Shown in pieces: positions 27,159 to 35,187 of a stretch of 64,000 nt of DNA (positions are counted from its first letter, which is position 1; each line of letters opens with the position of its first letter). The notes under the pieces were generated by a model. The model made no database searches and had not been told where the DNA came from. It was given only the letters and a program-made list of their open reading frames with translations. The translations under genes and the position numbers were made by a program. This stretch comes from a virus: the IMG/VR virus record IMGVR_UViG_3300049460_000128, positions 232,595 through 296,594 of that record; one strand, 5' to 3'.

Positions 27159-27451
27159 TCCAGTATAAGACCATACGTGAACACAAACGTGGCTGGAATA
27201 TGACTACTCATTCATTCTGGGCAGGAAGCGTCACCCCACGTCACCATATGCGTTTTAAACCTCGCCTGATAGTCTTTATCGAACACAAGACGTTTAATGA
27301 CGAGCGGTCACTTCCAAGTCACCATGACGTATTCAGCACAATAGTGAGACTGGGTATTACCTTCGCTATCTACCATAACAGCGATCATAACATCACACTG
27401 TTGATGAATGACGAAGCTGAGATCGCAACACTGCGACTGGCATTGGCATGA
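27155..27451 (+). CDS. DAxLF-motif small protein (member 9, divergent)
   Basis: 98 residues. I choose the GTG at 27155 (GTGA overlap with the previous stop) over an in-frame GTG 15 nt earlier, because four-base overlaps are the rule in this array. Signature LMNDEAEIATLRLALA after HNITL. Basic N-terminal half. Confidence 0.52.
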   Translation: MIQYKTIREHKRGWNMTTHSFWAGSVTPRHHMRFKPRLIVFIEHKTFNDERSLPSHHDVFSTIVRLGITFAIYHNSDHNITLLMNDEAEIATLRLALA

Positions 27452-27717
27452 GTATAAAATTCTACACAGGCGATGAATTCAGAGCCCGGAAAGCATTCCA
27501 AACAATAATGATTGCTGGCGGGTATGGTGCGATAAACTATAACGAAATCAAGTTTATGATCGTCATAGCAGTAATCCGCAACATACCGCAAACAATGCAA
27601 GATTTCTTATCTGAACACAATATCGCATTCTCACATTTTCCCACTTACATGGGCTTCCACTTCATTGCCATCAATAATGAAGATGACTTTGCATTCACAA
27701 AATTAACATGGATATAG
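27448..27717 (+). CDS. DAxLF-motif small protein (member 10)
   Basis: 89 residues. Signature INNEDDFAFTKLTWI at the C-terminus, preceded by GFHFIA. ATGA overlap upstream. AT-rich with ATA and AGA codons. Confidence 0.58.
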   Translation: MSIKFYTGDEFRARKAFQTIMIAGGYGAINYNEIKFMIVIAVIRNIPQTMQDFLSEHNIAFSHFPTYMGFHFIAINNEDDFAFTKLTWI

Positions 27718-27989
27718 AATACTGGCCCGGCGCTGAATTTAAAACACAATTGCAACATAGATGGACTATCGCCACTTATCACCCAAATCAGGTTATACAC
27801 CCAACTGATTTCGTGATCGCATATCCATATGATCGCCTAACGGTCAGAACACCAAATGACCTTATGGAGTTCAAAGACCTGTTGGATGAACATCAGATCG
27901 AATACAACTTCCTATTCACCCCATCGAAAGTGGCATACTTCATAATCAACTCAGAAGACACTATGGCTATGATCAAACTCATATGCTGA
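27708..27989 (+). CDS. DAxLF-motif small protein (member 11)
   Basis: 93 residues. Signature INSEDTMAMIKLIC at the C-terminus, preceded by KVAYFI. FKDLLDEHQIEYNFLF before it parallels MQDFLSEHNIAFSHFP in member 10, so these two are close paralogues. Starts 10 nt inside member 10. Confidence 0.58.
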   Translation: MDIEYWPGAEFKTQLQHRWTIATYHPNQVIHPTDFVIAYPYDRLTVRTPNDLMEFKDLLDEHQIEYNFLFTPSKVAYFIINSEDTMAMIKLIC

Positions 27990-28276
27990 TTCAAATCCAT
28001 AAAAGCAACGATATATTGGAACGGCATAAAATAAATTGCTCCATGATGTATCAAATCATGCAAGAGTTTAATTACCCAATCTGCATGACATTCACTCTCT
28101 CCTACGACGCACCATTAGACGCTGCCCTAAACATGAGCGTAGTACGAACCAAAATCCATGAACTGGCAACAACACTGACAGATCAACCAACTCCTATCTT
28201 CACCATACTGCTACGGCAATCCGTGATCTTCCTCCCAGACGAAGAAACAGCAACCATCCTTAGACTCATGTGTTGA
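27983..28276 (+). CDS. DAxLF-motif small protein (member 12)
   Basis: 97 residues. Signature LPDEETATILRLMC at the C-terminus, preceded by LRQSVIF. Overlaps member 11 by 7 nt and ends the array. Both end in -C after the Leu, supporting recent duplication. Confidence 0.57.
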   Translation: MLIQIHKSNDILERHKINCSMMYQIMQEFNYPICMTFTLSYDAPLDAALNMSVVRTKIHELATTLTDQPTPIFTILLRQSVIFLPDEETATILRLMC

Positions 28277-28301
28277 CTTCAAATGAATATCAGTGTATCA
28301 T
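28273..28301 (+). promoter_or_regulatory. Sigma70-type promoter
   Basis: TTGACT (28273-28278), 17 nt containing AAATGAAT, TATCAT (28296-28301). It overlaps the last codon of the array. Confidence 0.72.
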
Positions 28302-28326
28302 GTGGTTAATGACATAGGAGAATGCA

Positions 28327-28965
28327 ATGAAAAACCAAGCACAAACACTCATGGATGAAATCAACGATCTGAAGTCCAGCCTGGTATATGATCGCAATGC
28401 CATTCAAACCCTCCTGGCAAAAACTGCCCTGGATGCCTCCCGTCTGAAACAGGCCGAAGAAGAACTCAATCACCTCAAATACGCTAACCTGGATTACTCC
28501 CAAGTACCATGGGCCGAACTCCTAAACGTGGACGCCGGCGGCAATACGAACAAAGAACTCAAACATCATATCAACAATATGATGGAAGGTAAGATGGGCA
28601 TCCAATGCTCCTCCTACAACGTACACACCCTCCAAACCGCACCACAAATCTATATCAACTACCCAGATGTCTCCACACACTACAAAGAACTCCTGGTACG
28701 TGTTCTCGATATCCTGGCCAAAAATCTGAAACCAACCGAAACTCGAGCACGCTTCAACAAAGAACCACAACTGGGTCAAATGATCTCCATCCTGGACCCA
28801 TCCTGCGGTGAATACGGCTCCAAACACGCTTTCCACAAAGACGGAACCTGGTATATCATCTACAACCGCACCATGGAAGCCGGCTTCCCTACCTACCCCA
28901 CCACACAAGCACTCGTAGACTACCTCTGCGAATACTTGAGCCACAACAAAGAAGACCAAGAGTAA
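28327..28965 (+). CDS. Coiled-coil protein, paralogue of 30211-30972
   Basis: 212 residues. Residues 1-55 form a coiled coil (MDEINDLKSSLVYDRNAIQ, KQAEEELNHLKYA). Then VPWAELLN, a FNKEPQLGQMISILDP segment and an HKDGTWYIIYNR strand pair followed by a C-terminal helix (TQALVDYLCEYL). The protein at 30211-30972 has the same order of elements: VDWKALFAP, VRDDGQYAIWEI, STLREALQHIQDGL. The two are paralogues of unknown function. Strong promoter, AGGAGAATGCA ribosome site, CTC/CTG-rich codons, so probably well expressed. Confidence 0.6.
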   Translation: MKNQAQTLMDEINDLKSSLVYDRNAIQTLLAKTALDASRLKQAEEELNHLKYANLDYSQVPWAELLNVDAGGNTNKELKHHINNMMEGKMGIQCSSYNVHTLQTAPQIYINYPDVSTHYKELLVRVLDILAKNLKPTETRARFNKEPQLGQMISILDPSCGEYGSKHAFHKDGTWYIIYNRTMEAGFPTYPTTQALVDYLCEYLSHNKEDQE

Positions 28966-29046
28966 ACAACCACAATAACAATATCATACCACCATAATGA
29001 TTCCAACTATCAAGATATAGAAAAGATCATTAATCATATTCTTGAC

Positions 29047-29127
29047 GAAATATGTCAGAAACAACGATCTCGATGTCGTAAACTCCAGGTAGGTATTTTG
29101 AAACTTGATCGATTTCTGACATATTTC
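29047..29127. other. Long imperfect hairpin, possible structured RNA
   Basis: GAAATATGTCAGAAA (29047-29061) and its perfect inverse (29113-29127) form 15 bp. After a small internal bulge, CGATC (29065-29069) pairs with GATCG (29107-29111). The enclosed loop is 37 nt. It lies in a 211 nt gene-free stretch before the phosphoesterase gene. There is no T-run, so it is not a standard terminator; a small RNA, mRNA-stabilising element or protein site are options. Confidence 0.55.
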
Positions 29128-29165
29128 CTCAAAAACCTAAGAATCAACTGGTGTCAAATCTGTGT

Positions 29166-29171
29166 TATAAT
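29166..29171 (+). promoter_or_regulatory. -10 box, leaderless type
   Basis: Perfect TATAAT ending 5 nt before the ATG at 29177. No convincing -35 box. Confidence 0.5.
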
Positions 29172-29176
29172 GGCAC

Positions 29177-29941
29177 ATGATTATTCAATTCTTCTCCGAC
29201 CTGCACACCGAAGACGGTGACCTCCCATATGAACCAGCCCCATGCGATGTCATCGTGATTACCGGTGACCTTGGCGTTGGGCGTGGCACTCTTGACTGGG
29301 TGGATCGCCACATGGCTGATGTCAAACAACCTATCCTAGTGGTCCCAGGCAATCATGATCCATACTATGGCCGGCTAGATGACCGGTTGGCTATGTTTGA
29401 GACCGAGTTCGCCCGGATGGGTGTAGACTTCCTGTACAACAAATCTGTCACGATTGGCGATACGTTGTTCCTGGGGACCACACTCTGGACGGATTTCAAC
29501 CTCCATGGGCAACAGTACAACAAGATGCTGATTGCTCACCAGCAGATGTTTGACTATCAGGTAATCGATGGCGACGGCCCAAATGACAAGATAACGGCCG
29601 ACGACATTTTGGCTGAACACAAGAAAGCAATCGAGTTCTTGGAGCGTGAGTTATCCGCTCGTACACCCGGTCAGAAAACTGCCGTATTGACGCACCATGC
29701 CCCTTCTGCTTTGAGTTTGGGGGATGATCACGATAATCGTTTTGCTCCCTACTACGCATCACACCTTGATGAGTTGATCTTGCGTCATCAACCAGAGTTG
29801 TGGATTCATGGCCATACGCATCGCAAGTTGCAGTATTTTATTGGCGAGGAAACCCTGGTAATGTGCAACGCCAGGGGTCGTAAAGGCCATCCAAAGTCGT
29901 GGAACAAAGAATTTGATATGCGTATGACGGTTAAAATATGA
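29177..29941 (+). CDS. Calcineurin-like metallophosphoesterase
   Basis: 254 residues. All metal-binding motifs are present: D8-L-H10, G30-D31, GNHD at 58-61, a THHAP motif near 170 and GHTHR near 213. This is the binuclear metallophosphoesterase fold, whose members cleave phosphomonoesters or diesters, including nucleotides and nucleic acids. Substrate cannot be told from sequence; it could act on a host signalling nucleotide (inference). No ribosome site, so likely leaderless. ATGA overlap with the next DAxLF gene. Confidence 0.85.
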   Translation: MIIQFFSDLHTEDGDLPYEPAPCDVIVITGDLGVGRGTLDWVDRHMADVKQPILVVPGNHDPYYGRLDDRLAMFETEFARMGVDFLYNKSVTIGDTLFLGTTLWTDFNLHGQQYNKMLIAHQQMFDYQVIDGDGPNDKITADDILAEHKKAIEFLERELSARTPGQKTAVLTHHAPSALSLGDDHDNRFAPYYASHLDELILRHQPELWIHGHTHRKLQYFIGEETLVMCNARGRKGHPKSWNKEFDMRMTVKI

Positions 29942-30201
29942 TCATCGGCACTTGGGCGGACCATCCGGTTCATCTTAAAGAGCTGGTTAATAATAGGTTG
30001 CCATCTATGGAATGGGGCCTTCCCAAGTGGGTGGTTTGTAGTTACAATCGCGCCCAAGACATTGAATTCTTGAACAAATGCACGGACTGGCAACAGTGGA
30101 TAGAAGACCAGAATATTTGCGCGTATATTTGTTTGGTATCGTGTGCTATAGTTTTCATGAATGACGAGGATGTGGCACTATTTCGTTTAACTTGGTTATA
30201 A
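29938..30201 (+). CDS. DAxLF-motif small protein (member 13)
   Basis: 87 residues. Signature FMNDEDVALFRLTWL at the C-terminus, preceded by LVSCAIV. Coupled by ATGA to the metallophosphoesterase, so the two may be a functional pair. Confidence 0.66.
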   Translation: MIIGTWADHPVHLKELVNNRLPSMEWGLPKWVVCSYNRAQDIEFLNKCTDWQQWIEDQNICAYICLVSCAIVFMNDEDVALFRLTWL

Positions 30202-30210
30202 GGATGGAAC

Positions 30211-30972
30211 ATGGATTATCAGAGTCTCACCGAAAAGCAATTGCAAGCCGAGAGTATTAAGATCGGAAAGAAAATCAGGTCACTCCATGCCAAACTGGAA
30301 GCGTACCAGAAAAAAATTGATGATGAAATTGAAGCATTGTCGTGCGACAATGTGGAGATCAATCGCATCATCAGCACTCGCAATCACAAGCCTGAAGTCA
30401 TCGCCGGCGTGGACTGGAAGGCATTGTTCGCGCCAGTCGCTGACATTGAGGCGACGACTGATTGGCAGCGCGAAGTACCAATGCCTGGTGAAGTCGACCG
30501 TATCCTGGCATTGTACCAAATTTCACCTGGTGAGATCCGCCATGTGTCGGCAGATCACTACAACGGCGCCACCGGTCAGCCACAGCTGAAGCTGCAATTC
30601 GATCACGAGTCGGCAGCCAAGCTGGACATCTACGCCGAGTTGCTCCAGCAGATCATTCCGCACATCGCCTCGGAAGAAGCTTATCGTTACTTCCCAGCCG
30701 GTGTGCAAATCGAAATCGAATCCCCACGCGACCTGGATGATCGTCGCCCGGACGGTGCCCCGGATGCCACCTTTATGTTGTTCGTGCGTGATGATGGGCA
30801 GTATGCGATCTGGGAGATCGAAACCAGCTGCCACGAATGTGGTGTGTATTCAACCCTTCGCGAAGCCTTGCAGCATATCCAGGACGGCTTGGCGTTCGAT
30901 GGTTCCGAAAACGATTACGACTGGGAACCGTTCAACATCGACGAATTCAAAGAAGAACACGGCGTGAAATGA
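30211..30972 (+). CDS. Coiled-coil protein, paralogue of 28327-28965
   Basis: 253 residues. N-terminal coiled coil (about 5-60), then VDWKALFAP, a long acidic middle (LDIYAELLQQIIPHI), the strand pair FMLFVRDDGQYAIWEIET and a C-terminal helix. Same order as the 212-residue protein upstream. AAGGATGG ribosome site; GC-rich codons. ATGA coupling to the following DAxLF gene. Function unknown. Confidence 0.6.
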   Translation: MDYQSLTEKQLQAESIKIGKKIRSLHAKLEAYQKKIDDEIEALSCDNVEINRIISTRNHKPEVIAGVDWKALFAPVADIEATTDWQREVPMPGEVDRILALYQISPGEIRHVSADHYNGATGQPQLKLQFDHESAAKLDIYAELLQQIIPHIASEEAYRYFPAGVQIEIESPRDLDDRRPDGAPDATFMLFVRDDGQYAIWEIETSCHECGVYSTLREALQHIQDGLAFDGSENDYDWEPFNIDEFKEEHGVK

Positions 30973-31217
30973 TCTATCATCGTTCGCAACGAGCACCTGG
31001 CAAGCAAACCATCATCTGGGACATAGCAGAAGAACAGTATGGTGCTGAATTGATAGCCGTGGTTGATCGGGCACGTGGTACGACGGAAGAGCAAAAAGCC
31101 TGGATGAAATCTGTTGGCATAAAGAAAGCTGATTACCACCAGATGAATGTGCTTATCCACTTTTTTGCTCGTGAGGAAGATGCGATGCTGTTCTACCTTA
31201 CTTGGGGTATCAAGTGA
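30969..31217 (+). CDS. DAxLF-motif small protein (member 14)
   Basis: 82 residues. Signature FAREEDAMLFYLTWGIK, preceded by MNVLIHF. The N-terminal IWDIAEEQYGAELIAVV-(5)-GTTEEQKAWMKS matches member 15, so the two are a tandem duplication. ATGA at its start, GTGA at its end. Confidence 0.68.
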   Translation: MIYHRSQRAPGKQTIIWDIAEEQYGAELIAVVDRARGTTEEQKAWMKSVGIKKADYHQMNVLIHFFAREEDAMLFYLTWGIK

Positions 31218-31477
31218 GTGACATACGGTCATCAGTCCTTCGTCCTTTTAGTGGGCCCGCCAGGGCGTCAAGTTGGTATGAAATTGAACAACGATATGGC
31301 AAAGAATTTGTCGTTGCATGGTGGCCCACTAAAGGAACAACTGAAGAACGTCTGTGTTGGTTGGACGAGCTGATGCCAGGTAAGTATGGTGTGTTTAGTA
31401 CCGTTATGTCGTCGTATACCTTCTTTGTCTCAGAGGAAGATGCAGTGCTGTTCGCTCTAACGTGGTGTGGTGGTTGA
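31214..31477 (+). CDS. DAxLF-motif small protein (member 15)
   Basis: 87 residues, GTG start in a GTGA overlap. Signature FVSEEDAVLFALTWCGG. WYEIEQRYGKEFVVAWW-(4)-GTTEERLCWLDEL parallels member 14 along its whole length. Confidence 0.68.
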   Translation: MSDIRSSVLRPFSGPARASSWYEIEQRYGKEFVVAWWPTKGTTEERLCWLDELMPGKYGVFSTVMSSYTFFVSEEDAVLFALTWCGG

Positions 31478-31522
31478 TTGTTGTAAAAAGGCAACCAACT
31501 ATCGTGTTTCAACTATTTGACA

Positions 31523-31568
31523 CAAATGAACAAAAAGTAGTTGATTAATTTTCATTTGAGCGTAAAAT
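31523..31568 (+). promoter_or_regulatory. Promoter with inverted TTCATTTG repeat
   Basis: TTGATT (31541-31546), 16 nt, TAAAAT (31563-31568). CAAATGAA (31523-31530) and TTCATTTG (31551-31558) flank the -35 box. Confidence 0.7.
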
Positions 31569-31637
31569 GTGAAACATGATGCAGCGGAAAACAAACAAAC
31601 GCTGCAACGACAAACAACCACACTGAAAGGAAACATC

Positions 31638-32033
31638 ATGAAAGTAGAAATCCTGGGCCTGGCACATGCAACGTTCAACGGCACCCGCGGCGAAGCTGGT
31701 GGTGCTCCTTCCAAAGACAGCATCTTCGGTCTGGCGCTGGTACAAGGCAACGTCGTGACCTTCGGTGGTCGCCGTGGCGGCACACTGCGCTTCAAGACCT
31801 ACAAGAAGCCAGAACTGGAAGCGCAGAAAGAACGATTCGCGGCCAAGCTGACCGGCAACCCATTCGGCAAAAACATCGATGCCCGTTACAGCGTCGTGAC
31901 CGACGACGTAAAAGCTGAACTGCTGGGTGCGGACTTCGACACCGAAGTAGTTGGTCGTGGCTTCTACAAAGCGATGTCGGCCAAGAAGCTGAACACCTAC
32001 AGCCGTAAGCCAAAAGCAACTGCTGCGGCCTAA
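31638..32033 (+). CDS. WGR-like small protein A
   Basis: 131 residues. One of three paralogues (with 32532-32927 and 39381-39746). Shared outline: KVEILGLAH-(4)-GTRGEAGGAPSKDSIFG, VVTFGGRRGGTLRFKTYKK, then NPFGKNIDARYSVVTDD and a basic tail. The middle F-GGRRGG-(3)-FKT stretch resembles the WGR domain core (WGR-x-G), known from PARPs and bacterial nucleic-acid-binding proteins; in paralogue C it reads FWGRRNG. GC-rich optimised codons, a long leader and AAAGGAAACATC ribosome site imply very high early expression. A DNA-binding or host-takeover role is inference. Confidence 0.62.
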   Translation: MKVEILGLAHATFNGTRGEAGGAPSKDSIFGLALVQGNVVTFGGRRGGTLRFKTYKKPELEAQKERFAAKLTGNPFGKNIDARYSVVTDDVKAELLGADFDTEVVGRGFYKAMSAKKLNTYSRKPKATAAA

Positions 32034-32047
32034 TACGGTCAACACAC

Positions 32048-32073
32048 AAAAAAGCGGCCTCAGGCCGCTTTTT
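32048..32073 (+). terminator. Rho-independent terminator
   Basis: AAAAAGCGGCCT/AGGCCGCTTTTT hairpin 15 nt after WGR-like gene A. Confidence 0.85.
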
Positions 32074-32088
32074 GCATTTGGAGTAACT

Positions 32089-32373
32089 ATGCCAGCAACT
32101 GAATATTTGGCCTGGATGGAACAGTCCAGCAGGGATAATCCCCTATACAAGCATGCTATCGAGCAGGGCTGGAGACCAGGCCCCAAGAATGTTGAATGGT
32201 CGGCCAGCGTGGTTTGCGAGCCACCTCAGTTTGTTGACAACAAGGGAATGTTCACGGTCTATAGAGACTGGATCAAGCGTAATGACTTCACGGCCCAGTA
32301 TGAACATTCTACTTGTACCTGGTATTTTGAACGTGAAGATGAGGCTTTACTCTTTACAATCACTTTCGGGTAG
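32089..32373 (+). CDS. DAxLF-motif small protein (member 16)
   Basis: 94 residues. Signature FEREDEALLFTITFG at the C-terminus, preceded by STCTWY. TTGGAGTAACT ribosome site right after a terminator, so expressed by read-through. Confidence 0.64.
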   Translation: MPATEYLAWMEQSSRDNPLYKHAIEQGWRPGPKNVEWSASVVCEPPQFVDNKGMFTVYRDWIKRNDFTAQYEHSTCTWYFEREDEALLFTITFG

Positions 32374-32448
32374 ACTGCCACTCATCTGTTGTTGGTTTAC
32401 AACAGGTGGTACAAAATGATTAGAATTCAATAAGAAATCATATTTCGC

Positions 32449-32476
32449 TTGATTGTGAAACCAACCAGTGTAAAAT
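32449..32476 (+). promoter_or_regulatory. Sigma70-type promoter
   Basis: TTGATT (32449-32454), 16 nt, TAAAAT (32471-32476). The downstream AATGTGATACATGATG nearly repeats the sequence after the promoter at 31563. Confidence 0.68.
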
Positions 32477-32531
32477 GTGATACATGATGTAGAAACAAAT
32501 TGACTTTAAATCTCTAAACAAGGAGTACGAC

Positions 32532-32927
32532 ATGGCAGCAAAAGTTGAACTGCAAGCACTGGGCCACTGCACTTTCAAAGGCACCCGCGGCGAATCCGGC
32601 GGCGCACCATCCAAAAACAGCCTGTGGGGCGTGGCCTTCATCGGCGGTACGCTGGTAACCTTCGGTGGCCGTGTCGGCGGCAACATGCGTTTCAAGACGC
32701 ACAAGAAAGCTGACCTGCCAGCCGTGATGGACACCTTCACCAACGGCAAGCTGACCGGCTTCCCATTCGGCAAGAAAATCGACGCCCGCTACAGCGACGT
32801 GACCGACAAGGCCGCCGAGTGGATCCCTGACCTGGAAAAAACCCTGGGCGGCCAATACTACGCCGCGGTGAAAAACCTGAAGGTCAACACTCGCGCCACC
32901 GCCAAGAAGGCCAAAGAAGCCGCGTAA
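32532..32927 (+). CDS. WGR-like small protein B
   Basis: 131 residues. Very close to paralogue A: GTRGESGGAPSKNSLWG, LVTFGGRVGGNMRFKTHKK, FPFGKKIDARYSDVTDK, ending in an Ala/Lys-rich basic tail (RATAKKAKEAA) that could contact nucleic acid or membrane. Ribosome site AAGGAGTACGAC. Own promoter and terminator; strongly optimised codons. Confidence 0.62.
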   Translation: MAAKVELQALGHCTFKGTRGESGGAPSKNSLWGVAFIGGTLVTFGGRVGGNMRFKTHKKADLPAVMDTFTNGKLTGFPFGKKIDARYSDVTDKAAEWIPDLEKTLGGQYYAAVKNLKVNTRATAKKAKEAA

Positions 32928-32949
32928 GTGAACGCCGGCGCCAACGAAG

Positions 32950-32974
32950 AAAGCCAGCCCTGCTGGCTTTTTTT
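32950..32974 (+). terminator. Rho-independent terminator
   Basis: AAAGCCAGC/GCTGGCTTTTTTT hairpin after WGR-like gene B. Confidence 0.85.
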
Positions 32975-33010
32975 GTGACGATTTTCGGTAAAATGGTTGA
33001 CCTTTTAACG

Positions 33011-33039
33011 TTGACTATTTGCCATAATGAATGTATTCT
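33011..33039 (+). promoter_or_regulatory. Sigma70-type promoter of pspA cassette
   Basis: TTGACT (33011-33016), 17 nt, TATTCT (33034-33039). Confidence 0.68.
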
Positions 33040-33078
33040 GCGATAACTGGCTTAGCCATACTTAACTAGGAGATTCAA

Positions 33079-33756
33079 ATGACCGGACTGTTGAACCGTA
33101 TTGTTACCGCCGTAACTGGCAAAGCCCACGACCTCGTCGATGCTGCTGAAGATGCAGGCAGCATCGCACGCCAAACTGTCCGCGATATCAGCAATGACAT
33201 CGACAAGGCCAATGAAGCCCGAGTGACCGCCCAAACCGAATACAACGCCCTGCAACACCACCGCGACGAAGCGCAGAAGAAAGTCGACGAATACACGGGC
33301 TACGCCAACGACGCGGTTGCAGCCGGCGACGACAGCCTGGCTACCGAAGCGCTGACCAAGCTGGACACCTTCGAAGCCAAGGTGAAAGAATTCCAGGTGC
33401 AGATGGACGCGTTCAAGCCGACTCTGGATGGCATCGCATCCAAAATCCACGACCTGGAAAAACGCCGCGACCAAATGCAAAACCAAACGACCATGATCGA
33501 AGCACGCGACGCCGTCGCCGACGCACGTATCAACGTCGCAAACGTGATGTCCGGCCTGGGCGAAGGTGCCAACGCTGGCAAGACCTTCGACCGCATCTCC
33601 GAAGCAACCTCGCGCAAGGAAGCTGAAGCAGCAGCACGCGAGCAAATCGCTGCTGAGAAGAGCCCAGAAAGCGATGCTGACAAGTTCGCTGCACTGAAGA
33701 CCAAAGTCGGCGTGGCTGACCGCCTGGCCGCTCTGAAAGCTGCACAAGGCAAGTAA
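33079..33756 (+). CDS. pspA: PspA/IM30-family membrane-stress protein
   Basis: 225 residues, near the 222 of E. coli PspA. The layout is that of PspA/Vipp1: a short amphipathic start (MTGLLNRIVTAVTGKAHDLVD) followed by a nearly continuous Ala/Glu/Lys-rich coiled coil to about residue 190, then a flexible end (AALKTKVGVADRLAALKAAQGK). These proteins are bacterial ESCRT-III relatives that polymerise on the inner membrane to repair leaks and hold proton-motive force. First gene of a three-gene unit whose next two products are membrane proteins. TAGGAG ribosome site; GC-rich codons. Confidence 0.82.
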   Translation: MTGLLNRIVTAVTGKAHDLVDAAEDAGSIARQTVRDISNDIDKANEARVTAQTEYNALQHHRDEAQKKVDEYTGYANDAVAAGDDSLATEALTKLDTFEAKVKEFQVQMDAFKPTLDGIASKIHDLEKRRDQMQNQTTMIEARDAVADARINVANVMSGLGEGANAGKTFDRISEATSRKEAEAAAREQIAAEKSPESDADKFAALKTKVGVADRLAALKAAQGK

Positions 33757-33798
33757 TCGCAACGGGCGGTTCATCGCCGCCCCATAATAAGGAAGAAC

Positions 33799-35187
33799 AT
33801 GAAAAATACCGCCCGTTTTGTTGCCGTAATCTTCACCATGGTGCTCAGCTTCAGTGCCATGGCGAAAGGTCAGTTCGATGAAGCCCAACGCGCCATGATG
33901 GACAGTCAATGGGGCCGAGCAGAACAACTGCTGAAAGCCTACCAGGAAAAAGACTACAACAACGGCAAAGGTCACTACCTGCTCGCCCAGGTATACGAAC
34001 AAACGCGCCGTTATGCGGAAGCACAAGATCAACTGGACATCGCCAAGAAAGTTGCACCAGACGGCCGCTGGGCAAAAGCCGACCAAGCTGACGCAATGGC
34101 AAATCGCCTGAGCGTTAAACTGGCAGCAAACAACCCGCAACCGCGTACTCAGCCGCGTGAACGTACTCGCGTAGCCGACGAGCCACGTGTGGCCTATACG
34201 CCGCCAGCACGTCAAACGCCAGTCGCGAACACTACCCCAGCACCAACCACTAATGTGGCGCCGCAACAAAGCAGTGGCGGTCATGGCTTCATGATCTTCC
34301 TGGTCTTCCTGTTGGTCGCTGCCGGTGGCGGTCTTGGTATCTATTACTACCTGGGACGTCGTACTGAAAAAGAAGCTGAAGAGCGTCTCGATGCTGGCCG
34401 TCGTGCCCTGCAAGCAACTGCGGTTGACATGCAAGCCCGTGTGACCGCTATCCGCGATGCACTGAAATTCCAGAACAAAGCTGGTAGTGAACTTGGCTTG
34501 TCGATCGACGGCATTGCATCCAGCCTGAACACCAACGCAAATGCTCTGCGTGACCGTGCGATCGACTCCAACACGCTGAGCCGGGCACGTTCGAATCTGG
34601 ACACTCTGGAAGCTCAACTGTCGCGTGCTGAAGGTCGTCTGGCTCGCAAAGACTTCGACGCCGCGAAAGCTGCTCCAGCACCAACTCCTGCTCCTGAACC
34701 CGTCCGTGCTGCTCCTGCACCAACCCCTGCGCCGTATCAACCAACGTCCACGACTCCACCGTCGCCGCGCTACGCTGCACCGACTCCTGCACCGGCTCCT
34801 GTCCACCAGCCGCAGGTTGTTCACCATCATCACGAAACGATCGTGCATGACAACAGTTCGTCAGACCTGCTGACCGCTGTGGTGATCGCTGACGCAATGT
34901 CGAATAGCCGTCATGAAGATGAGCGTCGTCGTGAACGTGAGCGCGAATACGAACGTGATCGTCAACGCGAGCGTGACCGCGAAGAAGAACGTCGTGCAGA
35001 ACAACGTCGCGAAGATCAACGCCAACGTGATCGTGAAGAGCGCGAAGAACAAAATCGCCGTGATCGCCAAGATGAAGAAGATCGTCGCAGCAGCCGTTCT
35101 GCTCCCGCGATGGACTTCGGCGGCGACGACGACAGCGGCAGCTCGTCGAGCAGCCCAAGCATGGATATGGGCGGCGACGACGACTGA
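33799..35187 (+). CDS. Secreted/membrane scaffold with TPR-like, TM and charged tail
   Basis: 462 residues. Signal peptide (about 1-22, cleavage after SAMA); two TPR-like helices (RAEQLLKAYQEKDYNNGKGHY, AEAQDQLDIAKKV) at 30-100; Pro/Thr linker; one membrane segment at about 162-182 (GFMIFLVFLLVAAGGGLGIY); a helical region 190-290; a Pro/Ala spacer with a VHHHHETIVHD motif; a 70-residue Arg/Glu repeat; and an Asp/Ser/Gly-rich tail (two MDxGGDDD units). The N-terminal part is thus periplasmic and the charged tail cytoplasmic, where it could meet PspA. AAGGAAGAAC ribosome site; one-base overlap with the next gene. Confidence 0.7.
   Translation: MKNTARFVAVIFTMVLSFSAMAKGQFDEAQRAMMDSQWGRAEQLLKAYQEKDYNNGKGHYLLAQVYEQTRRYAEAQDQLDIAKKVAPDGRWAKADQADAMANRLSVKLAANNPQPRTQPRERTRVADEPRVAYTPPARQTPVANTTPAPTTNVAPQQSSGGHGFMIFLVFLLVAAGGGLGIYYYLGRRTEKEAEERLDAGRRALQATAVDMQARVTAIRDALKFQNKAGSELGLSIDGIASSLNTNANALRDRAIDSNTLSRARSNLDTLEAQLSRAEGRLARKDFDAAKAAPAPTPAPEPVRAAPAPTPAPYQPTSTTPPSPRYAAPTPAPAPVHQPQVVHHHHETIVHDNSSSDLLTAVVIADAMSNSRHEDERRREREREYERDRQRERDREEERRAEQRREDQRQRDREEREEQNRRDRQDEEDRRSSRSAPAMDFGGDDDSGSSSSSPSMDMGGDDD

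Noticed and set aside
33052-34848. 598-codon minus-strand open frame
   Set aside because: Antisense to pspA and the following gene; caused by GC-rich codon bias.
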